This document shows positions 41,534-49,800 of a stretch of 64,000 bases of DNA, one piece after another. The stretch is from assembly GCF_028416635.1 (NCBI RefSeq), contig NZ_CP114013.1, positions 4,526,001 to 4,590,000 of the forward strand, read 5' to 3'. Below the pieces are notes generated by a model, which did not search any database, was not told the origin of the DNA, and was given only the letters and a program-made list of their open reading frames with translations. Source of the stretch: Baekduia alba (GTDB lineage: Bacteria; Actinomycetota; Thermoleophilia; Solirubrobacterales; Solirubrobacteraceae). How positions within the stretch are numbered: the stretch's first letter is position 1; the number at the start of each line of letters is the position of its first letter. The position numbers and the translations under genes were made by a program.

Positions 41534-42370
41534 CTAGGCGCTGGGCCGGACCTTCTCGGCCGGCGGCTCGACGGTGACGGGCGGCCAGGCCTTGTGATCG
41601 TCGATGCGCGCGGTCGCCCCGTCGGTCCATGCCCCCTCGTCGATCGGGTCCTCGAGGCGCAGCCCGGCGTTGCGGACCGGCGTCGGGTAGAGGTTCTCGA
41701 GGATGTAGAGGAGCAGCAGGGTGCCGACCATGATCAGGACGAACGCCACGACGCTCAGCGTCGGGGTGCGGCCGCTCTCGATCTTGCCGGGCAGCGGCGG
41801 GTTGAGGACCTGGATCTGCACGCGCTGGCCGTCCGGCACGTTGCTCTTGTCGAGCTGCGCGTTGAGGTAGCCCTTCATCGCCTTGATGGCCTTCTCGTTG
41901 AGCTGCTGCGCGCCGATGGCGGTGTTGCCCTTGGCGGTCAGCTCGAGCAGCGGCAGCGCGTCGCCGGAGCCGGTCGCCTGCCAGATCACGTTGATCTGGC
42001 CGGGCTCGGGCAGCGGGCGGATCAGCGCGCGGACCTCGTCGGACTGGGCGAGGTAGGCGTACACGATCGCGAGGTTCGAGAAGCGCGCCGGGTCGGCGAA
42101 GTCGACGCCGTCGGCCTTGTCGGCCGGCGTCGGCGCGGCCGAGGCCTGGCCGCTGACCGCGCCCGGGAGCGTGACGCGGCCCCACGGGAAGCCCGGCTGG
42201 GTGACGAAGAGGCGCGACTTGGTGGCGTACACCGCCTCGCTCCGCCACTCCAGGCCCGCGCCCGCCGGCTTGAACGTCGCGAAGATGCCGAGCACGATGG
42301 CGAGGAGGAAGCCCACGATCAGGAGGAGCTTCCACCGCATCCAGACGCGAAGGTGGTGCCTGAGGTCCAT
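41534..42370 (-). CDS. Wzz-like chain-length determinant
   Basis: 278 aa. Two membrane helices flank an extracytoplasmic domain: LLLIVGFLLAIVLGIFATF near residue 20 and SVVAFVLIMVGTLLLLYIL near 220, preceded by LNPPLPGKIESGR, the Pro-Gly segment usual before TM2 in Wzz proteins. The loop contains helical TAKGNTAIGAQQLNEKAIKAM. No kinase domain follows, unlike Wzc/CapAB. It sets polymer length with the adjacent polymerase. The ATG at 42370 lies 6 nt after TACGAT. Confidence 0.82.
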   Translation of the reverse strand: MDLRHHLRVWMRWKLLLIVGFLLAIVLGIFATFKPAGAGLEWRSEAVYATKSRLFVTQPGFPWGRVTLPGAVSGQASAAPTPADKADGVDFADPARFSNLAIVYAYLAQSDEVRALIRPLPEPGQINVIWQATGSGDALPLLELTAKGNTAIGAQQLNEKAIKAMKGYLNAQLDKSNVPDGQRVQIQVLNPPLPGKIESGRTPTLSVVAFVLIMVGTLLLLYILENLYPTPVRNAGLRLEDPIDEGAWTDGATARIDDHKAWPPVTVEPPAEKVRPSA

Positions 42371-42376
42371 GCCCGG

Positions 42377-42382
42377 ATCGTA
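42377..42382 (-). promoter_or_regulatory. -10 box of Wzz/polymerase unit
   Basis: TACGAT ends 6 nt before the ATG at 42370, the clearest leaderless spacing in the window. Confidence 0.6.
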
Positions 42383-42398
42383 GGTGCCATCCGGCACC
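42383..42398. promoter_or_regulatory. Inverted repeat abutting the -10 of the Wzz unit, candidate operator
   Basis: GGTGCC and GGCACC form a perfect 6-bp inverted repeat around ATCC, touching the upstream end of the -10 box. In that place it would block polymerase if a repressor bound. Since the transcript probably starts at the ATG, it is not an RNA hairpin of this unit. Confidence 0.45.
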
Positions 42399-42452
42399 TC
42401 GTCGCCCCGGACTAGCCCTCCGTCTAGGGGCCTCCCCTCCCTGCGGCGAGGG

Positions 42453-42484
42453 GCCGGACGAACGGTCGATGCCGTTCGCCCGGC
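42453..42484. terminator. Terminator of the beta-helix/Ig gene
   Basis: GCCGG-A-CGAACGG pairs with CCGTTCG-C-CCGGC: 12 bp with one A/C mismatch around TCGATG. It starts 9 nt after the stop of the gene at 42494-45670, so it ends that leftward transcript. Confidence 0.7.
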
Positions 42485-42493
42485 GCCCCGGAA

Positions 42494-45400
42494 TCAGGAC
42501 TCGTTGAGGCCCGCGATGCAGAGGCCGCCGCGGGCGATCTGCAGCGAGGCCCTGCCGCTCTTGTCGAGGCGGAGCGTGCGCGTGACCTTCGCCGCCGGCC
42601 GGCCCTCGACACAGGAGGTGAGCGTCACCCTGACCTTCTTGCCCGCGGCGCCGGTCAGCGTCAGCGCGGTGGCGTCGGCGCCCGCCGCAGCTGAGCGGGC
42701 GCTGAGCGTCGCGGCCTTCGCGGCGGCCTTGGCCGCCTTGCCGGTGCCGCGAACCAGCAGCGCCCACGAGCTGGCCTGGCCGGCGTCGTCGAAGGCCCGC
42801 ACCGTGAGGGTGTGCGCGCCGCCCGACAGGAGGCCGGTCCGGTAGGTGGCGGTCGGCTTGGACGACGAGGAGACGACCTTGCCGTCGACCAGGAACTCGA
42901 CGGTCTGGACCGTGCCGTCGTCGGTCGCGGAGGCCGCCAGCGTCGCCGCCGACGGAGCCGACGCCGTGACGCCGCGGACCCGGACGTTCAGCCTCGGCGC
43001 CTTGTTGTTGCCCTTGCCGGGCTTGGCGGCCGTCGTGGCCGGCCCGGTCGGGCGCGGCGTGGTCGGTGCGATCGGCGTGGTCGGGGCCGCCGGCGCGGCT
43101 GGCGCGGCCGGCGCCGGATCGGTGACCGCCGGCGTACCGGCGTCGACGCCCGGCAGCGGCGGCAGCGCCACGGTCCAGGTCGTGGTCGCCGGCGAGGCGT
43201 CGGTGTTGCCGGCCGCGTCGACGGCGCGCACCTGGAAGGTGTGCGTGCCGAACGCCAGCCCGTCGACCTGCTCGGGCGACGTGCAGGCGTGCCAGGCGCC
43301 GTCGTCGACCCGGCACTCGAAGCGCACGCCGCCGTCGGGCGAGGAGAACGTGAGGGTCGCCGAGCCGGTGAGCTCGACCAGCAGCGGGCCGCCGCCGATC
43401 GTCGTCTCCGGCGCGCGGGTGTCGACCGTGAACGTCACCGAGGCGGGCGTCGCGTCGGTGTTGCCCGCGGCGTCCTTGGCGCGCACCGCGATCGTGTGCT
43501 CGCCGTCGACCAGCGCGGACGGCGTATACGGGCTGGAGCAGGCCTTCCAGGCGCCGCCGTCGACGCGGCACTGGAACGTCGAGCCCGGCTCGGTCGCGGA
43601 GAGCGCGAGCGACGGCGTGGGGTCGGCGGTCGTGCCGGTCGGGCCCGAGTCGATCGCCGTGTCCGGCGCGGTGGTGTCGGCCGGGGCGTTGACCGTCCAG
43701 CTCGACGTCGCCGGCGAGGCGTCGGTGTTGCCGGCCGCGTCGGTGGCGCGCACGCTGAAGGTGTGCGCGCCGGTCGTCAGCGCGCTGTAGGCCTTGGGCG
43801 AGGCGCAGGAGCCCCATGCCCCGGCGTCCAGCTTGCACTCGAACGTGGAGCCCGACTCCGTGGCCGTGAATGAGAACGACGCGGAGGTCGAGGTCGTCGG
43901 CGAGGACGGCTGCGCGGTGATCGTCGTGTTCGGCGCGGTGGTGTCGGCCGGGGTGCCGATCGTCCAGGTCACGGTCGCCGGCGAGGCGTCCGCGTTGCCC
44001 GCCGCGTCGGTCGCCTTGACCGAGAACGTGTGGTCGCCGATCGCGAGCGAGCTGTAGGCCTTGGGCGACGTGCACGACGCGTAGGCGCCGGCGTCGAGCT
44101 TGCACGCGAACGTCGAGCCGGACTCCGAGCTGCTGAAGGAGAACGAGGCGGACGTCGCGGTGGTCGGCTGCGTCGGCTGCGCGGTGATCGTCGTGTCCGG
44201 CGCGGTGGTGTCGGCCGGCGACGTGACCGTCCACGTCGCGGCGGCCGCCGTGGCGTCGGTGTTGCCGGCGGCGTCGGTGGCGCGCACGCTGAACGTGTGC
44301 GAGCCGGTCGCGAGCGAGCTGTAGGCCTTGGGCGACGTGCACGCCGCGTAGGCGCCGGCGTCGAGCTTGCACGCGAACGTCGAGCCCGACTCGCTGGCGC
44401 TGAACGAGAGCGACGCCGACGTCGAGGTCGTCGAGCCCGTGGGCGCGGCGGTGATCGTCGTGTCCGGCGCGGTGGTGTCGCCGGGCGCCGTGCTGGAGCC
44501 GAGCTCGTAGGCGCCGGCGTCGGGCGCGCCGCCGGCCGGGCGGGCGTTGCCCTCGATGTCGGTGGTCGGGAAGCTCGCGGGGTCGCCGTGGTTGACGGCG
44601 GGCGACGAGCTCTTGAGGTGGTAGTCGGTGGCGCTGGCGAAGCCGGGGTCGCCGACGTACTGGTCGGTGGAGCCGCAGGGGCCGGCGTCGCGCCAGGCGA
44701 CCGCGATCCAGACGTTGTGGGAGTAGGTCGCGTAGGAGTGGCAGAAGTCCTTGTCCAGGACGTTGCCGATGACCTTGAAGTTGCTGGCGCCGGCGCCGTC
44801 GTCGGGCATGTACCAGCCGGCGGGCGAGCTGTTGTTGCGGATCGTGACGTTGACGCCGTTGCGGATCGAGAGGCCGTGGTAGGCCGTCAGGCAGCCGCAC
44901 GAGTTGGTCGGCTCGTCGAAGGTGGAGTTCTCGATGGTGATGTTCTTGACGCCCCACTCCGTGTTCTGGATGTGCAGGCCGAAGGTGTCGCAGTTGGGGC
45001 CGAAGTGCGAGTTGCGGATCGTCAGGCCGTCGACGTCGGAGACCTGCAGGCACTCGACGTGGTCCTGGGCCGTGGCGACCAGGACGTCGTGCAGGTGCAC
45101 GCCGTCGATCAGGATGTTGCTGGAGGGCACGGTCGTCGAGCCGGACTTCCAGACCTGGATGTCGGGGTGCGTGCCGTTGTTGGTGCCGCCGACCGAGCCG
45201 CCGATGATCGAGATGCCGTCGGCGCCGTTGGTCCAGAAGTTGCCGTGCATGTCGAGGTTGCGGAACGTGAGGTCCTGGGCCCGGTTGGCCGTGAACCCGT
45301 CGATGTCCATATCCTGGATCGTCATGTGCCGACCGCCGAGATCCGCGTAGTACTGCCCGAAGTCCAGGAAGCCGACCTTCGGCACCGCGCCCGCCGCCGG

Positions 45401-45670
45401 CTTGAAGGTCACGTCGACGTCCGAGCTCTTGGAGGCGTCGTAGGACAGGACCTGGTCGCCGTAGGTGCCACCGGCGACCTGGACGGTGTCGCCCTGCGCG
45501 GCCGCGGTGTAGGCGCGGCCGAAGGACTTGCACGGCGCCGCGCTGGTGCACGCGGCGGAGTCCGAGCCGGACGGCGAGAGGTACAGCGTGGACGCGCTCG
45601 CCGCGCCGGCGAAGGCGAGCAGCAGGCAGAGCGCGAGCAGCGCACAGCGAAGTGGGCGGAACGAAGACAT
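42494..45670 (-). CDS. Secreted beta-helix protein with five Ig-like repeats (paralog 3)
   Basis: 1058 aa. Signal peptide 1-27. Beta-helix about 28-385: TLYLSPSGSDSAACTS, VQVAGGTYGDQVLS, LTFRNLDMHG, CLQVSDVDGLTIRNS and DAGAYELG close the coil as in paralog 2. Five Ig-like repeats of about 89 aa follow (about 397-837; first ones GSTFACKLDAGAY, later ones more diverged), then a Pro/Ala linker, another Ig-like domain (about 893-985; EFLVDGKVVSSSSKP) and a C-terminal strand-rich end. ATG 45670 has GGAAGGG upstream. It stands alone with a 281-nt leader and its own terminator. Probably a stalk-mounted surface glycan protein. Confidence 0.85.
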   Translation of the reverse strand: MSSFRPLRCALLALCLLLAFAGAASASTLYLSPSGSDSAACTSAAPCKSFGRAYTAAAQGDTVQVAGGTYGDQVLSYDASKSSDVDVTFKPAAGAVPKVGFLDFGQYYADLGGRHMTIQDMDIDGFTANRAQDLTFRNLDMHGNFWTNGADGISIIGGSVGGTNNGTHPDIQVWKSGSTTVPSSNILIDGVHLHDVLVATAQDHVECLQVSDVDGLTIRNSHFGPNCDTFGLHIQNTEWGVKNITIENSTFDEPTNSCGCLTAYHGLSIRNGVNVTIRNNSSPAGWYMPDDGAGASNFKVIGNVLDKDFCHSYATYSHNVWIAVAWRDAGPCGSTDQYVGDPGFASATDYHLKSSSPAVNHGDPASFPTTDIEGNARPAGGAPDAGAYELGSSTAPGDTTAPDTTITAAPTGSTTSTSASLSFSASESGSTFACKLDAGAYAACTSPKAYSSLATGSHTFSVRATDAAGNTDATAAAATWTVTSPADTTAPDTTITAQPTQPTTATSASFSFSSSESGSTFACKLDAGAYASCTSPKAYSSLAIGDHTFSVKATDAAGNADASPATVTWTIGTPADTTAPNTTITAQPSSPTTSTSASFSFTATESGSTFECKLDAGAWGSCASPKAYSALTTGAHTFSVRATDAAGNTDASPATSSWTVNAPADTTAPDTAIDSGPTGTTADPTPSLALSATEPGSTFQCRVDGGAWKACSSPYTPSALVDGEHTIAVRAKDAAGNTDATPASVTFTVDTRAPETTIGGGPLLVELTGSATLTFSSPDGGVRFECRVDDGAWHACTSPEQVDGLAFGTHTFQVRAVDAAGNTDASPATTTWTVALPPLPGVDAGTPAVTDPAPAAPAAPAAPTTPIAPTTPRPTGPATTAAKPGKGNNKAPRLNVRVRGVTASAPSAATLAASATDDGTVQTVEFLVDGKVVSSSSKPTATYRTGLLSGGAHTLTVRAFDDAGQASSWALLVRGTGKAAKAAAKAATLSARSAAAGADATALTLTGAAGKKVRVTLTSCVEGRPAAKVTRTLRLDKSGRASLQIARGGLCIAGLNES
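43160..44480 (-). repeat. Five Ig-like repeats of about 89 codons
   Basis: Units begin near 44480, 44215, 43945, 43680 and 43415. Each carries DTTAPDT or a variant and a TFxCKLDxGA or TFQCRVDGGA core. They are more diverged than the three repeats at 27428-28228 but clearly of the same type. Confidence 0.75.
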
Positions 45671-45951
45671 GGGCAACCCTTCCAGCAAGGAACGCGGAGT
45701 GAACAGGCATCTGCATCAGTGCAGGGGCTGTCGCGGGCGCCCTGCCTCTGAACTCACTGGACCGGAGTTGTCTGTCACGCCCCCGGGGGTCGGGGACGCG
45801 TCTGTGGCCTCATCGGCGCGTCGGGGAACGCGCATGACGTCAGCCCTCAGAACCTCGACAGTTGACCTACAACGGCCGCGTGCCGACGTCTGGACCACGC
45901 ACCATGCACCCGCCGATCGGCGGGATGTTCACGCCGTGCGGTCGTCTGCCC
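45671..45951. other. 281-nt gene-free leader with GC palindromes
   Basis: The longest non-coding gap in the window. On the minus strand it runs from the GT2 stop to the ATG at 45670. It holds CCCCCGGGGG at about 45781-45790 and a 16-bp palindrome at 45909-45924. I looked for known actinobacterial riboswitch cores (c-di-GMP, cobalamin, c-di-AMP) and saw none. It may be a structured 5' leader. Confidence 0.4.
45909..45924. terminator. Perfect 16-bp palindrome after the GT2 stop
   Basis: CCCGCCGATCGGCGGG is uninterrupted and 27 nt downstream of the GT2 stop on the minus strand. As RNA it gives a 6-bp GC stem with a GATC loop, so it is a likely terminator of the leftward unit 52876-45952. An operator for the beta-helix gene is the alternative. 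Confidence 0.5.
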
Positions 45952-46833
45952 CTAGGGGCGGGTCAGCGCGGCGCGCAGCGCGGCCAGATGGCCGCGGCGC
46001 TTGGCCGGCTGGGCGACGTTGATCGCCGCGTGCGTGAGGTGCCCGGCCGCGATGCCCAGGCGCTGGGCCCGGGCCGCCCAGGGACCGTCGTGCTTGGCCG
46101 CGTAGCGCACGCGGCTGGTCGCGAGCACCGGGAACAGGCCGGTGCGCGGCGCCGACGCGCCGCCCTGGTGGTAGGCGACGGCCGTCGGCTCGTACCGGAT
46201 CCGGTGGCCGCGGGCGCGGATGCGCGCGCAGAGGTCCGTGTCCTCGCAGTACAGGAAGAAGCCCTCGTCCATCCCGCCGATCTCGGCGAGCACGGAGCGG
46301 CGCATGAGCATGCACGCGCCGGAGACCCACTCGGGGTAGCCGACGCGGTCGTACTCCTCGAAGCGCCGGTTGATCTCGTCGGTCCAGCGCGCCCGCGGCA
46401 GGACGCGGTGCAGGTACAGCGCCTGCGCCCAGGTCGAGACCACGCGCGGGAAGCGGCGGATGCTCGGCATCAGCGTGCCGTCGCCGTCGATCAGCTTCGG
46501 CCCCACGAGCCCGACGTCCGGCTCGGCGTCGAGCACCGCGACCATCCGGTCGAGGTCGGCCTGCGCGAGCACCGCGTCGGGGTTGACGAGCAGGATGTAG
46601 GGCGCCTGGCCCTGCGCGGCGCCGAGGTTGCAGCCGAACGAGAAGCCGCCGTTGCGCCCCGACCGCACCGCGAGGACGTCGAGGTCGGCGACGACGCCGA
46701 GCGACTCCTCGGGCGAGTCGTTGTCGACCACGCAGACCGCGACGTGGTCCATGCCGGCCAGCGGCTGCACGCAGGCGCGCAGCGTGTCGGCGCTGTTGTA
46801 GCTGACGATGACGGCGTCGACCACGGCGCTCAC
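45952..46833 (-). CDS. Family 2 glycosyltransferase, rhamnosyltransferase-like
   Basis: 293 aa. AVIVSYNSADTLRACVQPL, CVVDNDSPEESL, NGGFSFGCNLGAAQGQ and LLVNPDAVLAQADLDRMV form the dTDP-rhamnosyltransferase-type N-terminal half. WVSGACMLMRRSVLAEIGGMDEGFFLYCEDTDLCARIRARG splits into the acceptor and ED-type motif. It is likely a deoxyhexose transferase. The start is GTG 46833 in a GTGA overlap with the giant gene upstream; the stop lies in a 12-bp palindrome at 45948-45959. Confidence 0.88.
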   Translation of the reverse strand: MSAVVDAVIVSYNSADTLRACVQPLAGMDHVAVCVVDNDSPEESLGVVADLDVLAVRSGRNGGFSFGCNLGAAQGQAPYILLVNPDAVLAQADLDRMVAVLDAEPDVGLVGPKLIDGDGTLMPSIRRFPRVVSTWAQALYLHRVLPRARWTDEINRRFEEYDRVGYPEWVSGACMLMRRSVLAEIGGMDEGFFLYCEDTDLCARIRARGHRIRYEPTAVAYHQGGASAPRTGLFPVLATSRVRYAAKHDGPWAARAQRLGIAAGHLTHAAINVAQPAKRRGHLAALRAALTRP

Positions 46834-49800
46834 TGGACCTCGGGATCGATGAAGTAGTTGCTGTTGCCCCACGTCTGCGTCGGGAACGTCCCGGCCGCGT
46901 CGGCGTAGACGCCGTTGGCGCCGTCGACGACCGACGACAGCGGCCCGTCGCTCACGCCCGCGCCCAGCGCGGAGTTGGCCGACATCCCGAACTTGCTGTT
47001 GACGCCGACCGAGAGGACGTAGGTCTGCCCCGCGGTCAGCGACGCCGGCGTGCTCAGCGCGACGCGCTGCCAGCCCTGGTTGGACTCGGCGCCGAACGCG
47101 ACGCTGGCGACCGGCGTGCCGTCGCTCGTCCAGAGCCTGGCGGTGTGGCCGTCGGTCTCCCACGGGTCTTTGTAGAAGCGGACCCCGGTGAGCGTCGCCG
47201 CGCGGCTGACGTGGAACTTCACGCCGAGCTCGAGCGAGTACGGGCCGCCGCCGCTGCGGCCGTTGCTCGTGTCGAGCGTGCTCGCGGCCGGCGTCGGGTT
47301 GCCGCCCCACAGCCGGCACGGGCAGCTGCTGCCGGTCGTGAAGACCAAGTTGTAGGGGTTGGCGAGCGCCGCGCCGGTGTCGCTGTGCGCGCCGGTCGTG
47401 ACGGTCAAGGTGTAGGTCGCGGCCTCGGCCAGCGGCGCGGTCGGCGTCGCGGTGACCGTGCGCCCGTCGCCCGAGACGCCGAGCGTCGTCGCGACCGCGC
47501 CGCCGGGGCCGGTCAGCGCGACGGTCGCGCCCGTGAGCGTCGCGGGGTCCATGCGCTGGTCGAACGTCAGCGACGGCGCCGTGCCGATCGCCATGCCGGT
47601 CGCGCCCTGCGCGGGCGCCGTCGACGCCACGGTGGGCGCGATCACGGCGGAGGCCGTCGCGAAGGTGGAGGTCACGGCCGCGGCCAGCGGCGTGTCGTCG
47701 TCGGAGCGCAGCGCGGTCGACAGCCGCACGGTGTAGGTGGCGCCGGCCGTCAGCGAGGCGCTCGGCGTGAGCGTCACGGTCCGCGTGTCGTCGTCGTAGC
47801 TCAGCGCCGCGGGCACCGCCGTGCTGGCCGCGTCGGTCAGCCGGACGCTGCTCGCGTCGATCGTCGACTCGTCCAGCGGCTGGGTGAAGGAGATCCGGAC
47901 CGGCGCGCTGGTGGCGACGCCGGTCGCGCCGGCGGCGGGCACGATCGACGTGACCTGCGGAACGCGGGCAGGCGCGGTGGCGAGCCGGACGACCGGGTCG
48001 ATGAAGTAGTTGGTCCACTGGTAGCTGGAGGCCGGGAACAGGCCGGGCGCGTCGTTGTACACGCCGTTGGTGCCATCGGCGAGGCTCGAGAGCGGCCCGC
48101 TGGCGATCGGATCCCTCATCGACCAGCCGGTCTTCGCCCACTTGCTGTTCGCGTTGACCGAGACCGTGTAGACCTGGCCAGCGGTCAGCGCGACCGGCGT
48201 CGCGAGCGGCTGGCGCTGCCAGCCCGAGGCGGTCTCGTTGGCGAACGTCGCCTGGCCGAGCAGCTGGCCGGCGGCGTTCCACACGCGGCCGACGTGCGTC
48301 CCGGTCTCGCCGGGCGACTTGTAGAAGCGGACCGCGACGAGATCGGCGTCGGCCTGCGACGTCACGCGGACGCCGAGCTCGAACGTCCCGGACAGCCCGG
48401 TCTCGGCCGGCGTCTGGCCGGCGAGCAGCGAGCACGGGCAGCGCGCGGTGGTGAAGGTCCAGGTGACCGGCGCGCCGAGCGGCGTGCCGTTGGGCTCGGC
48501 GATCGCGGTGCTCAGCGTCGCGGTGTAGGTCGCGTCGGTGGCGAGCTGGGCCAGCGGGCGCAGGACGGCCTGGCGCCGGACGGCGTCGTAGGCGACGGTC
48601 GCCGCGACGGGCGCGCCGGTCGCCGTGGTGAGCGTGAACGACTGGCCGGTGACCGTGGCCGCCGCGAGGTCGCGGTCGAACGTCGCCTTGACCGCGGTGC
48701 CGTTGAACGCTTCGCCGGCGCCGGCGGCCGGCAGCAGCGCCGTGACGGTCGGGGCGCTCGGCGCCGACGGCGCCGTCGAGAACCACCACAGCGTCGGGTC
48801 GATCGGCGCGCCGTCGGCGGCGCGGATCCCGGCCGCGACGCGGACGCGGTAGTTGGCGAGCACGGCGAGCGGCGCGCTGGGCGTCAGCGTCGCGGTGCGC
48901 GTCGTCGGGTCGTAGCTGAGCTGCGCGGCCACCGCGTCGCCGTCGGCGTCGTCGAGGGCGACGCGCTCGGCGGTCAGCGTCGCGGCGTCGATCGCCCGCG
49001 AGAACGTGACGCGGACGTCGGCCGACGGCGAGACGCCGGTGGCCAGCGGCGCCGGCGACTGCGCGCTGACGCTCAGGTTCGTGGAGGTCGTGAAGGTCCA
49101 GGACGTCGTCGCCAGCGGCGCGCCGCCCTCGGCCTGCACGCCGTCGAGCGTCACGGTGTAGGTGGTGGCCTCGGTCAGCGCCGCGTCGGGCGCGAGCGCG
49201 ATCGTGCGGGTCTCGGCGTCGTAGGCGACGGCGGCCGCGACCGGCGCGGCCGCGCCCGCGCGCAGCGTCGCGGTCGACGCCGTCACGGTGTCGGGATCCA
49301 GCGCGCGGTTGGCCGTGGCGGTGACGCTCGCGTCGACCGGGACGGTGGTCGCGCCGTCGGCCGGCGTGGTCGCCGTCAGCGTCGGCGGCGCGCCGGCGCC
49401 CGGCGTGAAGGAGCGGGTGACGGCCGCGGCGAGGCCGTCGCCGGCCCAGCTCCGCAGGCCCGTCCCGAGCGTGAGCGTGTACAGCGCGTTGGCGGCCAGC
49501 AGCGCGTCGGGCGTGACCGTGATCGTCCGGGTCGCGCGGTCCCAGGCGACGTCGGCCGCGACGGCGGCGTCGCCGGTCTCGAGCGTGACGCTGTCGCCGT
49601 CGACCGTGGACGGGTCGAGCTCGCGATCGAACGTCGCGGTGATCGCCGCGGTCGGCGCGACGCCGGTCTCACCGGCGGCCGGAGCGCCGCCGGTGACCTG
49701 AGGGGGGCCGGGCTCGTCGAAGGTCAGCGCCGGATCCGGCGTGGTCGCGACGGCGCCCATGTCGGCCAGGACGTTGGCGGTCGCCTGGCGGATGCGCCCG

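Noticed and set aside
45671-45951. c-di-GMP or cobalamin riboswitch
   Set aside because: None of the conserved core strings of these classes could be found on the minus strand.
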